Part shown: piece by piece, positions 44,378-53,900 of the stretch
Numbering within the stretch: the stretch's first letter is position 1
Layout: each line of letters begins with the position of its first letter
Source of the DNA: Cytophagales bacterium
GTDB lineage: Bacteria; Bacteroidota; Bacteroidia; Cytophagales; Cyclobacteriaceae
Direction of reading: 5' to 3'
Length of the DNA: 62,866 nt
NCBI GenBank assembly: GCA_022360055.1
Contig: JAKSDO010000263.1
Location: 1-62,866 of the forward strand
The notes under the pieces: generated by a model
Told to the model about the DNA's origin: nothing
Seen by the model: the letters and a program-made list of their open reading frames with translations, nothing else
Databases searched by the model: none
Translations under genes and position numbers: made by a program

Positions 44378-45787
44378 TTATTTAAGTTTAAAGATTATCT
44401 TGTTAACCGACCAGGGCTGAAGAAGCAAACTAAAATACCCGGAATCTGCTTCTCCTCTGATGTCCTCCACAAGAATATTTCCGGAAATATCAAAAGCTTC
44501 GATGGTCGCGGCGATATAATCACCGCCCAATCCGCTTACCTCAATCTTCGACGCTCCCACCGACTTATGCATCAGAAATAGCTGGACCGACAAATCCTGT
44601 TCGTCAATCGCTGAAAAACCGTACACCTCCTTGCGGGAGCAATCGACCCTCAATAATCTCTTCCCCATGGCGGAAGCGTACATCTCAAAAATTCCGGCAG
44701 TAGGATTCAGTCCCAACAACTGCTTCTTATCGTCTGTGGTATCCAGGATTTTGGTTTGTGCAGGTCCCATGTTTAAGTTCCAGTAATTTGCCATGTACAC
44801 ATCGTTTCTGAATATCTCGATCAAATAATCGGCAACCAGCACTGCATTTTCATTTTTGTTGCTCCCTGTCACATTTCCCAGTCCCCATTCGTTTAATCCG
44901 AACTTGATGTTCGGTTTTCCTATTTGCTCCATCTGCTCATGGAAGCGCCGGATGTACATCCCCAACTTTCCATCATAGATTGGAAACTCACTTTTCCAAT
45001 CTTCCATACTTTGCCCGGAAGTCATTCCCCATTCATTGCCCCATTTTTCATGGACTTCCAACACATCGAGATGCTCGGACATTTTCGCGATCTCTATACA
45101 TTCGTTGAAACGGTCTTTCCATATTGGTCCCAATTTCCAGTCTCCGATAACTACAATATCCGGGATCACGGATTTCAGCACCCCGGCGTACTTATCGACA
45201 TATGCAGCGTAAGCTTTTGCAGTGAAGCCTTTGGCATATCCTTCATTCCCGATATACCAAAACTTCACGTCATACCCCCGGTTTTTACAATGTTCGATCA
45301 ACCTCCTTGCTTCATCCAGCGCTTCTTTCTCCCGGTCGTATCTTCTGCCGGAAAGAATATTTATGCCGATCATAGGTTCGGCCTTCACCTTGCTGCAATA
45401 AGCAATGTACTCATCCACATCCATGAAATCGACCGGGTCTTTTGCTTCGCTATTGTACTCAGGGTCCCAACTATCTGTCCGAAACGGGATGCCGTTCAAA
45501 GCATCCCAATGATACGCCATGACTACCGTGCCTCCCGGATATCGAATCGTACCCACTTTACTTTCAAGCATCCATCGGGCAATGCGCTCATCTTTATACA
45601 GCTCATCGGATTCTACGGCATACACAAAGTGTGATCCCGTTAAATATTTCGAAATGGTATTTAACGGATTGTCCAGGTCAATATGCGCGTGAATTTTAGC
45701 TCCGGGCGGCTCGCTTTGAGCATCCGCAAAAAAAGTACAGTAAACGGAGCACACCAGGTAAAAAATAACCGTTAAATTAAACTTCAT
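44378..45787 (-). CDS. Clan GH-A glycosidase, GH51 alpha-L-arabinofuranosidase-like
   Basis: 469 residues with signal peptide (cleavage near FADAQ). The TIM-barrel part has KVGTIRYPGGTVV, an acid/base candidate in WYIGNEGYAKG (about 190), VLEVHEKWGN and a nucleophile candidate in FGLNEWGLGN. A small C-terminal beta domain ends in LLLQPWSVNKIIFKL, as in arabinofuranosidases. The family number is inferred from motif order; GH39/GH30-type relatives are possible. It is the first gene after susD, separated by a long hairpin. It probably acts in the periplasm. Confidence 0.7.
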   Translation of the reverse strand: MKFNLTVIFYLVCSVYCTFFADAQSEPPGAKIHAHIDLDNPLNTISKYLTGSHFVYAVESDELYKDERIARWMLESKVGTIRYPGGTVVMAYHWDALNGIPFRTDSWDPEYNSEAKDPVDFMDVDEYIAYCSKVKAEPMIGINILSGRRYDREKEALDEARRLIEHCKNRGYDVKFWYIGNEGYAKGFTAKAYAAYVDKYAGVLKSVIPDIVVIGDWKLGPIWKDRFNECIEIAKMSEHLDVLEVHEKWGNEWGMTSGQSMEDWKSEFPIYDGKLGMYIRRFHEQMEQIGKPNIKFGLNEWGLGNVTGSNKNENAVLVADYLIEIFRNDVYMANYWNLNMGPAQTKILDTTDDKKQLLGLNPTAGIFEMYASAMGKRLLRVDCSRKEVYGFSAIDEQDLSVQLFLMHKSVGASKIEVSGLGGDYIAATIEAFDISGNILVEDIRGEADSGYFSLLLQPWSVNKIIFKLK

Positions 45788-45841
45788 CGGTTGCTTTCTT
45801 TTAAAAAAAACGCTTTGAGAAAGAGGCCATAACGTTTAGAT

Positions 45842-45872
45842 ACAACCCCGGGCGTCGTCCGCCCGGGATTGT
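45842..45872 (-). terminator. 13 bp hairpin after susD
   Basis: ACAACCCCGGGCG / CGCCCGGGATTGT around a 5 nt loop. The one non-complementary position is G-U in minus-strand RNA but C-A in plus-strand RNA, which favours a role in the minus transcript. There is no T-run on the minus side. As in many PULs it may lower expression of the downstream enzyme genes or shield susCD mRNA. Confidence 0.6.
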
Positions 45873-45886
45873 TTTTATATTGTCGC

Positions 45887-47440
45887 CTACCATCCGGCGT
45901 TCTGTTTTAGAGACGGATTGGCTTGCATTGCATCAAAAGGTATGGGGTAAATGTAGTGGCGCTGGGTTGCTTCGGCCCTGCGCCCGCTATTGGGGTATAA
46001 TGCAAACTCATCCAATAACCTTCCCGTTCGCTGACAATCAAAGTAATGCAAACCTTCGAAACACAACTCCCATTTTCGTTCTTTCCAGATGGCTTCCCTG
46101 AGGTCCTCTTTGGAGATCGGCAATGTAATCGGATCTTTACCTGCCCGTTCCCGCACCTGGTTGATTCCATTGATCGTATTCGCGTCCGGTGTGTCGCCCG
46201 ATTCGTTCAGCGCTTCGGAGTTCATCAATAAAACGTCGGCATATCTCATAATGATCCAATCCGCTCCGTAATCCGTCGATCCCTGTGCCTGAGTGTCGGG
46301 GCCGACGTCGGTCAGGAATTTTCTGACGTGAGGTCTTCTGAATGTATTTGATGATCCATGCCAGACCGTATCGCCGTCGGCTTTTACATAATACTCGAGG
46401 AAAGTCCTCCAATATCGATGATCATCTTTCGAGTTGTTGGCAATGAAATCCTGCCAGAACACCTCGTTTACCGAGCATTGAAGCCATGAATACGGCGTAA
46501 AATCCTTTGCTCCCCGGATCCCGGTCCTCGCCACGATCTGGTTGCCTTCTCCCGTAACACCCGCCACAGCAGATTCCAGATATTGAATTGAAAACAGAAT
46601 CTCCTTATTATTATCATTCTCATAAATATCTGCATAGTTTTCCATCAGGGAATATCCCGCGCTCATAAGTTCATCTGTTTTTGTTACTGCCCTGGCGTAC
46701 ATGGCTGGATCTCCCTGTTTCAGCTCTCCGGAATTATAGTCGTACTGCATCCCGGCCATGGTCAGATAAACGCGCGCCAGCAGACCGCTTGCAGCACCGC
46801 TGGTAGCTCTTCCCGCGTCATTATCTCCGTGAGCGTCCGGCAGGCTGGCCTCGGCAAATTCCAAATCATCGATGATAAAGGCGTATATTTCATTGCGGTC
46901 CACCTGCTTCATAAACTCACTCTCGAAGGCTTCCGTGTTGGTAGAGTCCGGCACGACAACATCGCTGAGGCTTGACGGCGGGTTGGTTACCAGTGGGATC
47001 CGGCCAAACAGCCGAACCAGATTAAAATATACGTATCCTCTGATGAACCGGACTTCGGCAGCATACCTGTTTTTCAATGATTCTTCAAGGTCCGACGCTT
47101 CCATTACGCTCAACACGGCGTTTGCCCTTCCTATTGCGCCATAATTCCTCCACCACAAATTCCAAACATCCCCGGCGTCATTTTCATATACCATGGTCTG
47201 CTGCATCGGATTCCAGTTGTGCTTCATAATGCCACCCGTAAGTTCGGTGGTATAAAACAATCTGTACCAGATGTTTAGATTCTGAATTCCGTCGTACACC
47301 CCATTGACGGCCGTGGCCACATCTCTTTCGTTCTGGAAAAAGTTATTGGGTGTAATTGTGGAAAAAACCTCCTCCTCAACAAGATCATCGCAAGATCCCA
47401 GAAATACAGTTATCATGAATATATATGCAATTTTTTTCAT
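45887..47440 (-). CDS. susD: SusD/RagB-like glycan-binding lipoprotein
   Basis: 517 residues from ATG 47440 (MKKIAYIFMI). Lipobox LGSC at 14. The SusD fold is shown by TITPNNFFQNERDVATAVNGVY, AEVRFIRGYVYFNLVRLFG, the TPR helices (RATSGAASGLLARVYLTM), YADVLLMNSEALNESG and the C-terminal LREAIWKERKWELCFEGLHYFDCQRTGR with YPIPFDAMQANPSLKQNAGW. It binds glycan at the outer surface and forms the lid of the SusC transporter. Eighteen bases separate it from susC. Confidence 0.95.
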   Translation of the reverse strand: MKKIAYIFMITVFLGSCDDLVEEEVFSTITPNNFFQNERDVATAVNGVYDGIQNLNIWYRLFYTTELTGGIMKHNWNPMQQTMVYENDAGDVWNLWWRNYGAIGRANAVLSVMEASDLEESLKNRYAAEVRFIRGYVYFNLVRLFGRIPLVTNPPSSLSDVVVPDSTNTEAFESEFMKQVDRNEIYAFIIDDLEFAEASLPDAHGDNDAGRATSGAASGLLARVYLTMAGMQYDYNSGELKQGDPAMYARAVTKTDELMSAGYSLMENYADIYENDNNKEILFSIQYLESAVAGVTGEGNQIVARTGIRGAKDFTPYSWLQCSVNEVFWQDFIANNSKDDHRYWRTFLEYYVKADGDTVWHGSSNTFRRPHVRKFLTDVGPDTQAQGSTDYGADWIIMRYADVLLMNSEALNESGDTPDANTINGINQVRERAGKDPITLPISKEDLREAIWKERKWELCFEGLHYFDCQRTGRLLDEFALYPNSGRRAEATQRHYIYPIPFDAMQANPSLKQNAGW

Positions 47441-47458
47441 GGCTTCCATTATTTAAAA

Positions 47459-50400
47459 TTAGAAAGTGATATTTAATCCTAAGGTATAACCTCTTGGAAT
47501 CGGGTAGGAAGAACGGTCAATTCCAAAGTCCTGATTTGTATTTACCGAACTTACGTCCGGGTCCCATCCCGTATAATCCGTTATCGTAAAGACATTTTGA
47601 ACGCTGAAATACACGGCGGCATTATTCAGAATACCTGTTGTGGGAATATTGTATGTCAACATCACATTTTGTAATCGAAGGAACGAACCGTCTTCCACAT
47701 AAACCTGGGTTTCTGGCTCCGCTCCCAACCTGGCATATTCGGCATTTGTATTTTCAGGCGTCCAAAAGTTCCTCGTTATTTGTCCCCCTTCGATCGATAG
47801 CAATTCGCGCGACATGTTGTTTCGGACATTCAGCAAATTGACCATATAGCTCTTTGTCCGGTTCAATACCTGGTTGCCCATGGTTCCGTAGAAAAATACG
47901 TCCAACGCAAAGTTTTTCCATGTCAGGGTATTGTTGAAACTGAATGCATAGTCGGGCTCGGGATTAAAGATGATGTCCCGGTCTTCGCCGGTAATCTTCC
48001 CGTCCGGAACACCGTCGGGGCCGGAAAAATCCAACAGCCTGTAATCTCCCAACTGGGCGCCGTTTATCGGCTTTCCATCGGCATCTACATAGGCATCCAA
48101 TTCTTCCTGGGTTCGCAGAATACCGTCCACGATGTAATCTCTGTCGGATCCGATAGGATGACCGATTTTCCAGTCCTGGGTAGGGTCTCCGTTCAACTCG
48201 GTAATTTTGTTGCGGTTAAACCAAACGGCGAAATTTGCATTCCATTGAAATTCCTTATCCAGTACCTTGGCATCGAGCATAAACTCCATGCCCCTGTTTT
48301 CCATTTTTCCGACATTCATTAATGCGTCGTTGAAGCCGGAAGTTTCTACGAGCGCGACATTCATCAACAGGTCGCGGGTCTTTTTATGATAATAGTTTAT
48401 GGTAAAATCAAGCCGGTCCCATAAGCTAAATTCCAGGGCAATATCGATCGTTTCGGTAGTTTCCCATTTTAAATCACTGTTTTGAAGGCTGCTTGCATAA
48501 ACTCCCGATTGAATGGCCGTTCCGAACGGATAATTGGCCAGGCCAAACTTTGCAAGTGATCTGTACAGCCCGATATTCTGGTTGCCTGTTTCGCCCCAGC
48601 TCGCTCTAAGCTTCATAAATGAAATTGTATTTGAGACTCCGCTCATGAAAGATTCGTTGGAGATTCTCCAGGCCCCGGCTACGGAAGGGAAAAATCCCCA
48701 CTTGTTGCCCTCTCCGAATTTCGAACTTCCGTCGTAACGGCCCGTAGCCGTGAGCAGATACCTGTCGTTAAATATGTAGTTGATCCTGCCGAGTCCGGAG
48801 GCGAGAGACCATTTTGTTTTTTCAGAAGTGGGAGCATCATATGTACTTGCCGCTTCGAGGTTATTATAAAGGTAAGCATCCGTAAAGAAATTCGTCGCTC
48901 CCGCGCCTACATGCTCGTAGATGTTTTGCTCATAGGTGAAGCCTCCAACGACATCAAAACTGTGCCGGTTTATAGTCTTCTTGTAAGACAGTATATTCTC
49001 ATTGATAATGTATGCGTTGGTATTTACCCTTAATCTTGCCGTACCTCCGGCAAGGCCGCCGTAAATCGTGGTCGTAGGATCGTAATAATACGATTTGTTA
49101 TCCCTCATATCTCCCCCTAAACTCACCTTGAAATTGAGGTCTTTAACGGGTTTGAAATTCAGATAAATATTTCCGAAAACCCGATTCAAGCGATTATAAT
49201 CCTCTTGCTCCAGGGCCTGAGCGACCGGGTTTTCCAACGTCTGAGTAGCCGGAAGATTGTTGATCTGATAGGCGCCCTCTTCATCGTATACCGGAAGCGC
49301 CGGCGACATTTTAATTGCCTGATTAATAATACCGCCCCTCCCTTCCATGGCGCTGTTTGCCCCGGAACTGTACGTCTTATCATGGCTCACAAACAAATCG
49401 AGACCACCTTCGAGCCAATCGGTCAAATCGGAAACATTCGAGGCCTTGACGGTAAACCGATTGTATTTGCCGGCGATCATCATTCCTTTCTGATCCAGGT
49501 AACCGGCAGACAGTGAATACCTGTTCCTTTCGCCGCCTCCGGTGATGCTTATATTATGATTTTGAATGAAACCGGCCTGTGTGATTTCGTCGAACCAATC
49601 GGTTCCCTCACCGGCCTCGGACGGTGAAGGCCTGTCATAGGAGCTGCCGTTGTACCAGACATTGGCCGGGTCCAGGTCAGGGTCCCGCGCCAATTCCCAT
49701 TCGGTATAAAACGTCGTAAACTCTTCGGCGTTCATAAGATTTAAATCAGTAGGAATTTTTTCCCACGTAAACCTGTTGCTGTACGTGATCTGTGGCTTCG
49801 AACTCCTGGAACCTTTCTTTGTGGTTATAAGTACTACCCCGTTGGCTCCCCTTGATCCGTAAATGGCCGTAGAAGAAGCATCTTTTAACACTTCGACCGA
49901 TTCCACATCATCTGTCGGTATGGTCGAAACGTCTCCCAGAGGCACACCGTCCACGACGTATAATGGTTGGGAACCGCTCGATACGGAGTTGTGTCCCCGG
50001 ATAATAATCGAGACATCACCGCCCGGTGCCGCTGATGTGGTGCGCACCAATACACCGGGAGCCTTCCCCTGCAAGGCCTGGGTAACCGAAGGTAGCGGCC
50101 TGTCGGTCAAATCCTTTGATTTTACGGAAACGACCGAGCCTGTAAGGTCACTTTTTTTGGCGGTGCCATAACCGATGACGACAATTTCTTCGAGAGCCGT
50201 AATATCCGGCACCATGACTATGTCGATGATCGATGACGAACCCACCTCAATCTCTTCACTTACATACCCTACGGAACTGAATACCAGGGTAGCTCCTTCC
50301 GAAGGTACGGAAAGCCTGTAATTGCCTTCAACGTCCGTGACCGTCCCCGTGGAGGTTCCCTTAAGAACGACATTTACCCCCGGGAGTCCTTGTCCGTCTT

Positions 50401-50572
50401 CTTCGGAGGTAACTTTACCGGTAATGGCAACGTCCTGGGCCAATTCGTTCCCGGGAGCACCGGGCAACTTCTCAGTTGATCGTGAAGCGTATCCGGGCGG
50501 CAATGCCAGAATACATGTTAACAGTAAAGCAAGAAAAAAACTGCTTTGCCGAAAGCGTAGTCCTGTTTTCAT
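47459..50572 (-). CDS. susC: SusC/RagA TonB-dependent outer-membrane transporter
   Basis: 1037 residues. The signal peptide is followed by a carboxypeptidase-D-like beta domain (about 48-125: GKVTSEEDGQGLPGVNVV ... GYVSEEIEVG), the TonB box in LEEIVVIGYGT, the plug (LTGSVVSVKSKDL, VVDGVPLGDVSTIP, VEVLKDASSTAIYGSRGANG) and the 22-strand barrel ending GYTLGLNITF. It pumps oligosaccharides across the outer membrane with energy from TonB. First large gene of the PUL transcript; a 35-codon ORF lies in its leader. Confidence 0.97.
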   Translation of the reverse strand: MKTGLRFRQSSFFLALLLTCILALPPGYASRSTEKLPGAPGNELAQDVAITGKVTSEEDGQGLPGVNVVLKGTSTGTVTDVEGNYRLSVPSEGATLVFSSVGYVSEEIEVGSSSIIDIVMVPDITALEEIVVIGYGTAKKSDLTGSVVSVKSKDLTDRPLPSVTQALQGKAPGVLVRTTSAAPGGDVSIIIRGHNSVSSGSQPLYVVDGVPLGDVSTIPTDDVESVEVLKDASSTAIYGSRGANGVVLITTKKGSRSSKPQITYSNRFTWEKIPTDLNLMNAEEFTTFYTEWELARDPDLDPANVWYNGSSYDRPSPSEAGEGTDWFDEITQAGFIQNHNISITGGGERNRYSLSAGYLDQKGMMIAGKYNRFTVKASNVSDLTDWLEGGLDLFVSHDKTYSSGANSAMEGRGGIINQAIKMSPALPVYDEEGAYQINNLPATQTLENPVAQALEQEDYNRLNRVFGNIYLNFKPVKDLNFKVSLGGDMRDNKSYYYDPTTTIYGGLAGGTARLRVNTNAYIINENILSYKKTINRHSFDVVGGFTYEQNIYEHVGAGATNFFTDAYLYNNLEAASTYDAPTSEKTKWSLASGLGRINYIFNDRYLLTATGRYDGSSKFGEGNKWGFFPSVAGAWRISNESFMSGVSNTISFMKLRASWGETGNQNIGLYRSLAKFGLANYPFGTAIQSGVYASSLQNSDLKWETTETIDIALEFSLWDRLDFTINYYHKKTRDLLMNVALVETSGFNDALMNVGKMENRGMEFMLDAKVLDKEFQWNANFAVWFNRNKITELNGDPTQDWKIGHPIGSDRDYIVDGILRTQEELDAYVDADGKPINGAQLGDYRLLDFSGPDGVPDGKITGEDRDIIFNPEPDYAFSFNNTLTWKNFALDVFFYGTMGNQVLNRTKSYMVNLLNVRNNMSRELLSIEGGQITRNFWTPENTNAEYARLGAEPETQVYVEDGSFLRLQNVMLTYNIPTTGILNNAAVYFSVQNVFTITDYTGWDPDVSSVNTNQDFGIDRSSYPIPRGYTLGLNITF

Positions 50573-50607
50573 AATAAACGTATTTAGATAAATGATAAAA
50601 TTCAGTG

Positions 50608-50715
50608 TTAAACGAACACCACGATGGCGATAAATCCTATCATCAGCACGATTAACATACCGTATAGAACATACTCCAGAATGATGTTTCGACGTATTTT
50701 TCTTTGCCGATTCAT
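50608..50715 (-). CDS. Candidate 35-residue single-pass membrane protein upstream of susC
   Basis: ATG 50715 to TAA 50608: MNRQRKIRRNIILEYVLYG then MLIVLMIGFIAIVVFV. Seven of the first nine residues after Met are polar or basic, followed by about 23 hydrophobic residues, an ideal N-in transmembrane helix. The stop is 35 bp before susC. It reads in the direction of susC and lies between it and the HTCS gene. It could be an inner-membrane helper for the PUL or a leader ORF that influences susC translation. No homologue is known to me. Confidence 0.5.
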   Translation of the reverse strand: MNRQRKIRRNIILEYVLYGMLIVLMIGFIAIVVFV

Positions 50716-50951
50716 TTAAGTGATGCGCTTAACATAATTCCGGGATAAAATTAAAAGCGCGACATTTTGAGGAATGACCGAGATTCGTATTTTATGACCA
50801 CAAATTCGTAAATGCTCCGGCGAGGGTCCGGAATCGCGACTGCGAACAAACCAATGCCCCTTACAATGCATCCTGTTTCCGTGCCTGCGTAGGGCCGGAG
50901 CCCAACGGATACCCGGGCCGACGGAAAATTGATTGTGTTTGTGTCGGAAAA
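50716..50951. other. Gap between the HTCS gene and the susC leader
   Basis: 236 bp on the minus strand that must contain the HTCS-controlled promoter of the susCD operon. It has no exact TAnnTTTG box, consistent with activator dependence. No clear direct-repeat operator is visible to me. Confidence 0.4.
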
Positions 50952-53900
50952 TCAGGTGTTCGCCCGGGAGGCAAACTGCTTCGGGGTCATGCCGTGCATC
51001 TCCTGAAAGCATTTGGAGAAATACGACCTGTTGTTAAAGCCGACCTGAAAGATCACTTCGGAGACATTCAGGCGCTTGGATTGCAACAATTGCGCCGCCC
51101 GTTTAAGCCGAATATTGCGTATGAACTCATTGCCTGAAAGGCCTGTTATTGCTTTTATCTTTTTGTAAATGGACGAATGGCTCATCGCCATATTTTTTGC
51201 GAGATAGACAATGCTGAGTTCGGGATCACCGATGTGTTTTTCAATAATACCGACCACGTTACCGATAAATTCTTCATCGAGATCGGAGCTGGCTATATCG
51301 GATGGTGTGACCACCGAACTTTTCTTGAATTTCTCCATAAGAAGCGATCTGGTGCGTACGAGGTTTTCGATTCTTGCCAGTAATTGCTTCACAAAAAACG
51401 GTTTGGTAATGTAATCATCGGCGCCTTCTTTTAATCCTTCCAAAACATTTTCCGGGGAAGTTTTGGCGGTCAGGAGAATTACGGGTATATGGCTTGTTTC
51501 AAAGGTAGATTTTATCTTATTGCACAATTCCAGGCCGTTCATTTTAGGCATCATAATGTCCGAAATTATGATGTCCGGATCGTGCGCTTCGGCGAGTTCA
51601 AATCCCTTTTTACCATCTTCCGCCTCTAGGATCCGGAATTGTATCTCCAGGTTGTCCCGGATAAAGTGCCGCATATCGTGATTGTCCTCGACGACCAGTA
51701 CCACCGGCAACTCGGTCCTTGCACCGGTGTCCTTTTCATTTTTATCTGCCGGCGACACAGGCTCAACACTTTCCGGAAATCCTATATGGCTTACTTCATT
51801 TTGCAGGGCCGGACATTCATTCGTTTCGAGCGGTTTCATGGGAATGTGGAGCCGGAAAGTACTTCCTGTGCCGACTTCACTTTCGACCAAGATGTCACCT
51901 CCGTGTAATCTGGCATAATCCCTGCTCAGCGAAAGTCCGATTCCGGTTCCCTTCACAGCATCGCTATCGCCGTCGTTGACCTGATAAAACCTGTCGAAAA
52001 TATGCGCCAGATGCTCTTCGCGGATTCCATTTCCCGAATCCCCGACAGCGATTTCTATGACTTCCGGCCCTTTGCTCATCACGGGAAAATTCAGTACGAC
52101 CGCTACCGCTCCCCGCTCCCCGCAAAACTTAAAGGCATTGGATAATAAGTTAAAAAGGATCTTGTCGATTTTATCTTTATCGAATTGGCAAAAAAGTTCC
52201 GAATGACTCGAGGAGAACGAATACTTTATACCATCCATTCTCGACAGTTCGGAAAAATAAGCGCATATTTCCTTTACCATTCCGACCAGGTCTCCGTTCT
52301 GCAAGGTCAACCTCAATTCTCCCTTCTCCAGCTTGCGCATGTCCATAATCTGATTTATAAGCCGCAACAACCTGGTCGCATTTCTTTTCATCATATTCAA
52401 CTGTCCCAAAAGCACTTTATCGGAAAACCTATGGATCATTTGATCCACAGGTCCGAGGATCAGCGTCAGCGGCGTTTTGATCTCATGTGAAATATTTGTG
52501 AAGAATCTCATTTTCAACTGATGCAACTCTTCATCTCGTTCGTGCTGAAGCTGCTCAAAACGCAATTCATTTTTAAGCCTGGTTCTTATGATGGTCTGCC
52601 GGGCAGCGAAAATACCAACCACAAGAATAGCTGTGAAATAGGATATGAAAGCCATTGGAGATGCCCACCAGGGGGGATCAATTGTAACCTTTACGGTACT
52701 GGCATGTTCGTTCCACACCCCATCCGGATTAGCTCCCTTTACTTTAAACAAGTACTCCCCGGGTTTCAGGTTCGAATATAGCGCATAGGGCTGATGCCCG
52801 TCCGTATATCTCCATTCGCTGTCAAAATGCTCCAGAAAATATGTAAATTGATTTGACTTCGGCGATACGTAGTGCAGGGGCGAGAATGAGAATTCAATAG
52901 AGTTTTCATCGTATTTCAACTTCAATTCATCCATCAGGTGGATGCTCTTTTCCACAACTGTCCGGCCATTTATTACCAGACCGGAAGCGAGGTCCGTATT
53001 ATCGACATTTATGCCGGTAATTAATGTTTTTGGGATGTAATCATCAATGTGAATATGCTTCGGATGAAAAGAGATATATCCGTCTATTCCGCCAAAATAG
53101 AGAAGCCCCTCTTCATCTGTAAACGTACTGTTCGGCACTAATCTTTTGATGGGCAGATCGGTTTCAACCATGTATTTATTTAACAATTTGCCCTCCTCGT
53201 CCAGCTCAACAATACTGTTGGCGGTCGACATCCAAAGCTTGCCGGCCGATCGATCTTCTTCTATGCCAAAGATTTCGATGTCCCCGATTTCCTCGACCCA
53301 TTCGAAATAACCGGAAGAAGGTTTTAGCCTGTATGCGCCATTTCTCGTGCCGGTCCAAAGCTGATCTTTAGAATCATAGTACAGACAATTTACGCTGTAC
53401 ACATCATTTTCCAACCGTTGGTTTTTTAAAAAGTATAATTCCAATTTGTCTTCATCGATCAGGTATTTATAAACTTCTCCGCTGTTGCTGGCAACCCAGA
53501 TTTCACCCGGCTTCCCTTCCGACATATCGTTTACGGTGATCTCTTTCAAAAAAACGAAGTCAACGTCTGCATTTATTCCGTCGATATTCCGAACGGAATT
53601 GATATCGAACTTCAAAAGGCCTTTGCCGCTCGATCCGACAATATATTTCCCCGGATCGTACTCAATGATCGACGAAACATATTTTGAGGCTCTCGGATCA
53701 TCCTGGATATCCAGATAAAGGAATTTATCACTTGCCGGCCGATACAGGTTTAATCCCCAACTGGTGCACGCCCACAGATTGGCGGATTGGTCTTCGTACA
53801 GGTCCAGGATTTTATTGCTGGCCAAACCTACTTTCATTTCCGCATGATACCATATCTGATCTCCTCGCGGGTCAATCCTGGCCATACCGGAAGTGCCTCC

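Noticed and set aside
46872-47144. 90-codon plus-strand frame within susD
   Set aside because: Antisense to a clear SusD gene, with typical shadow composition.
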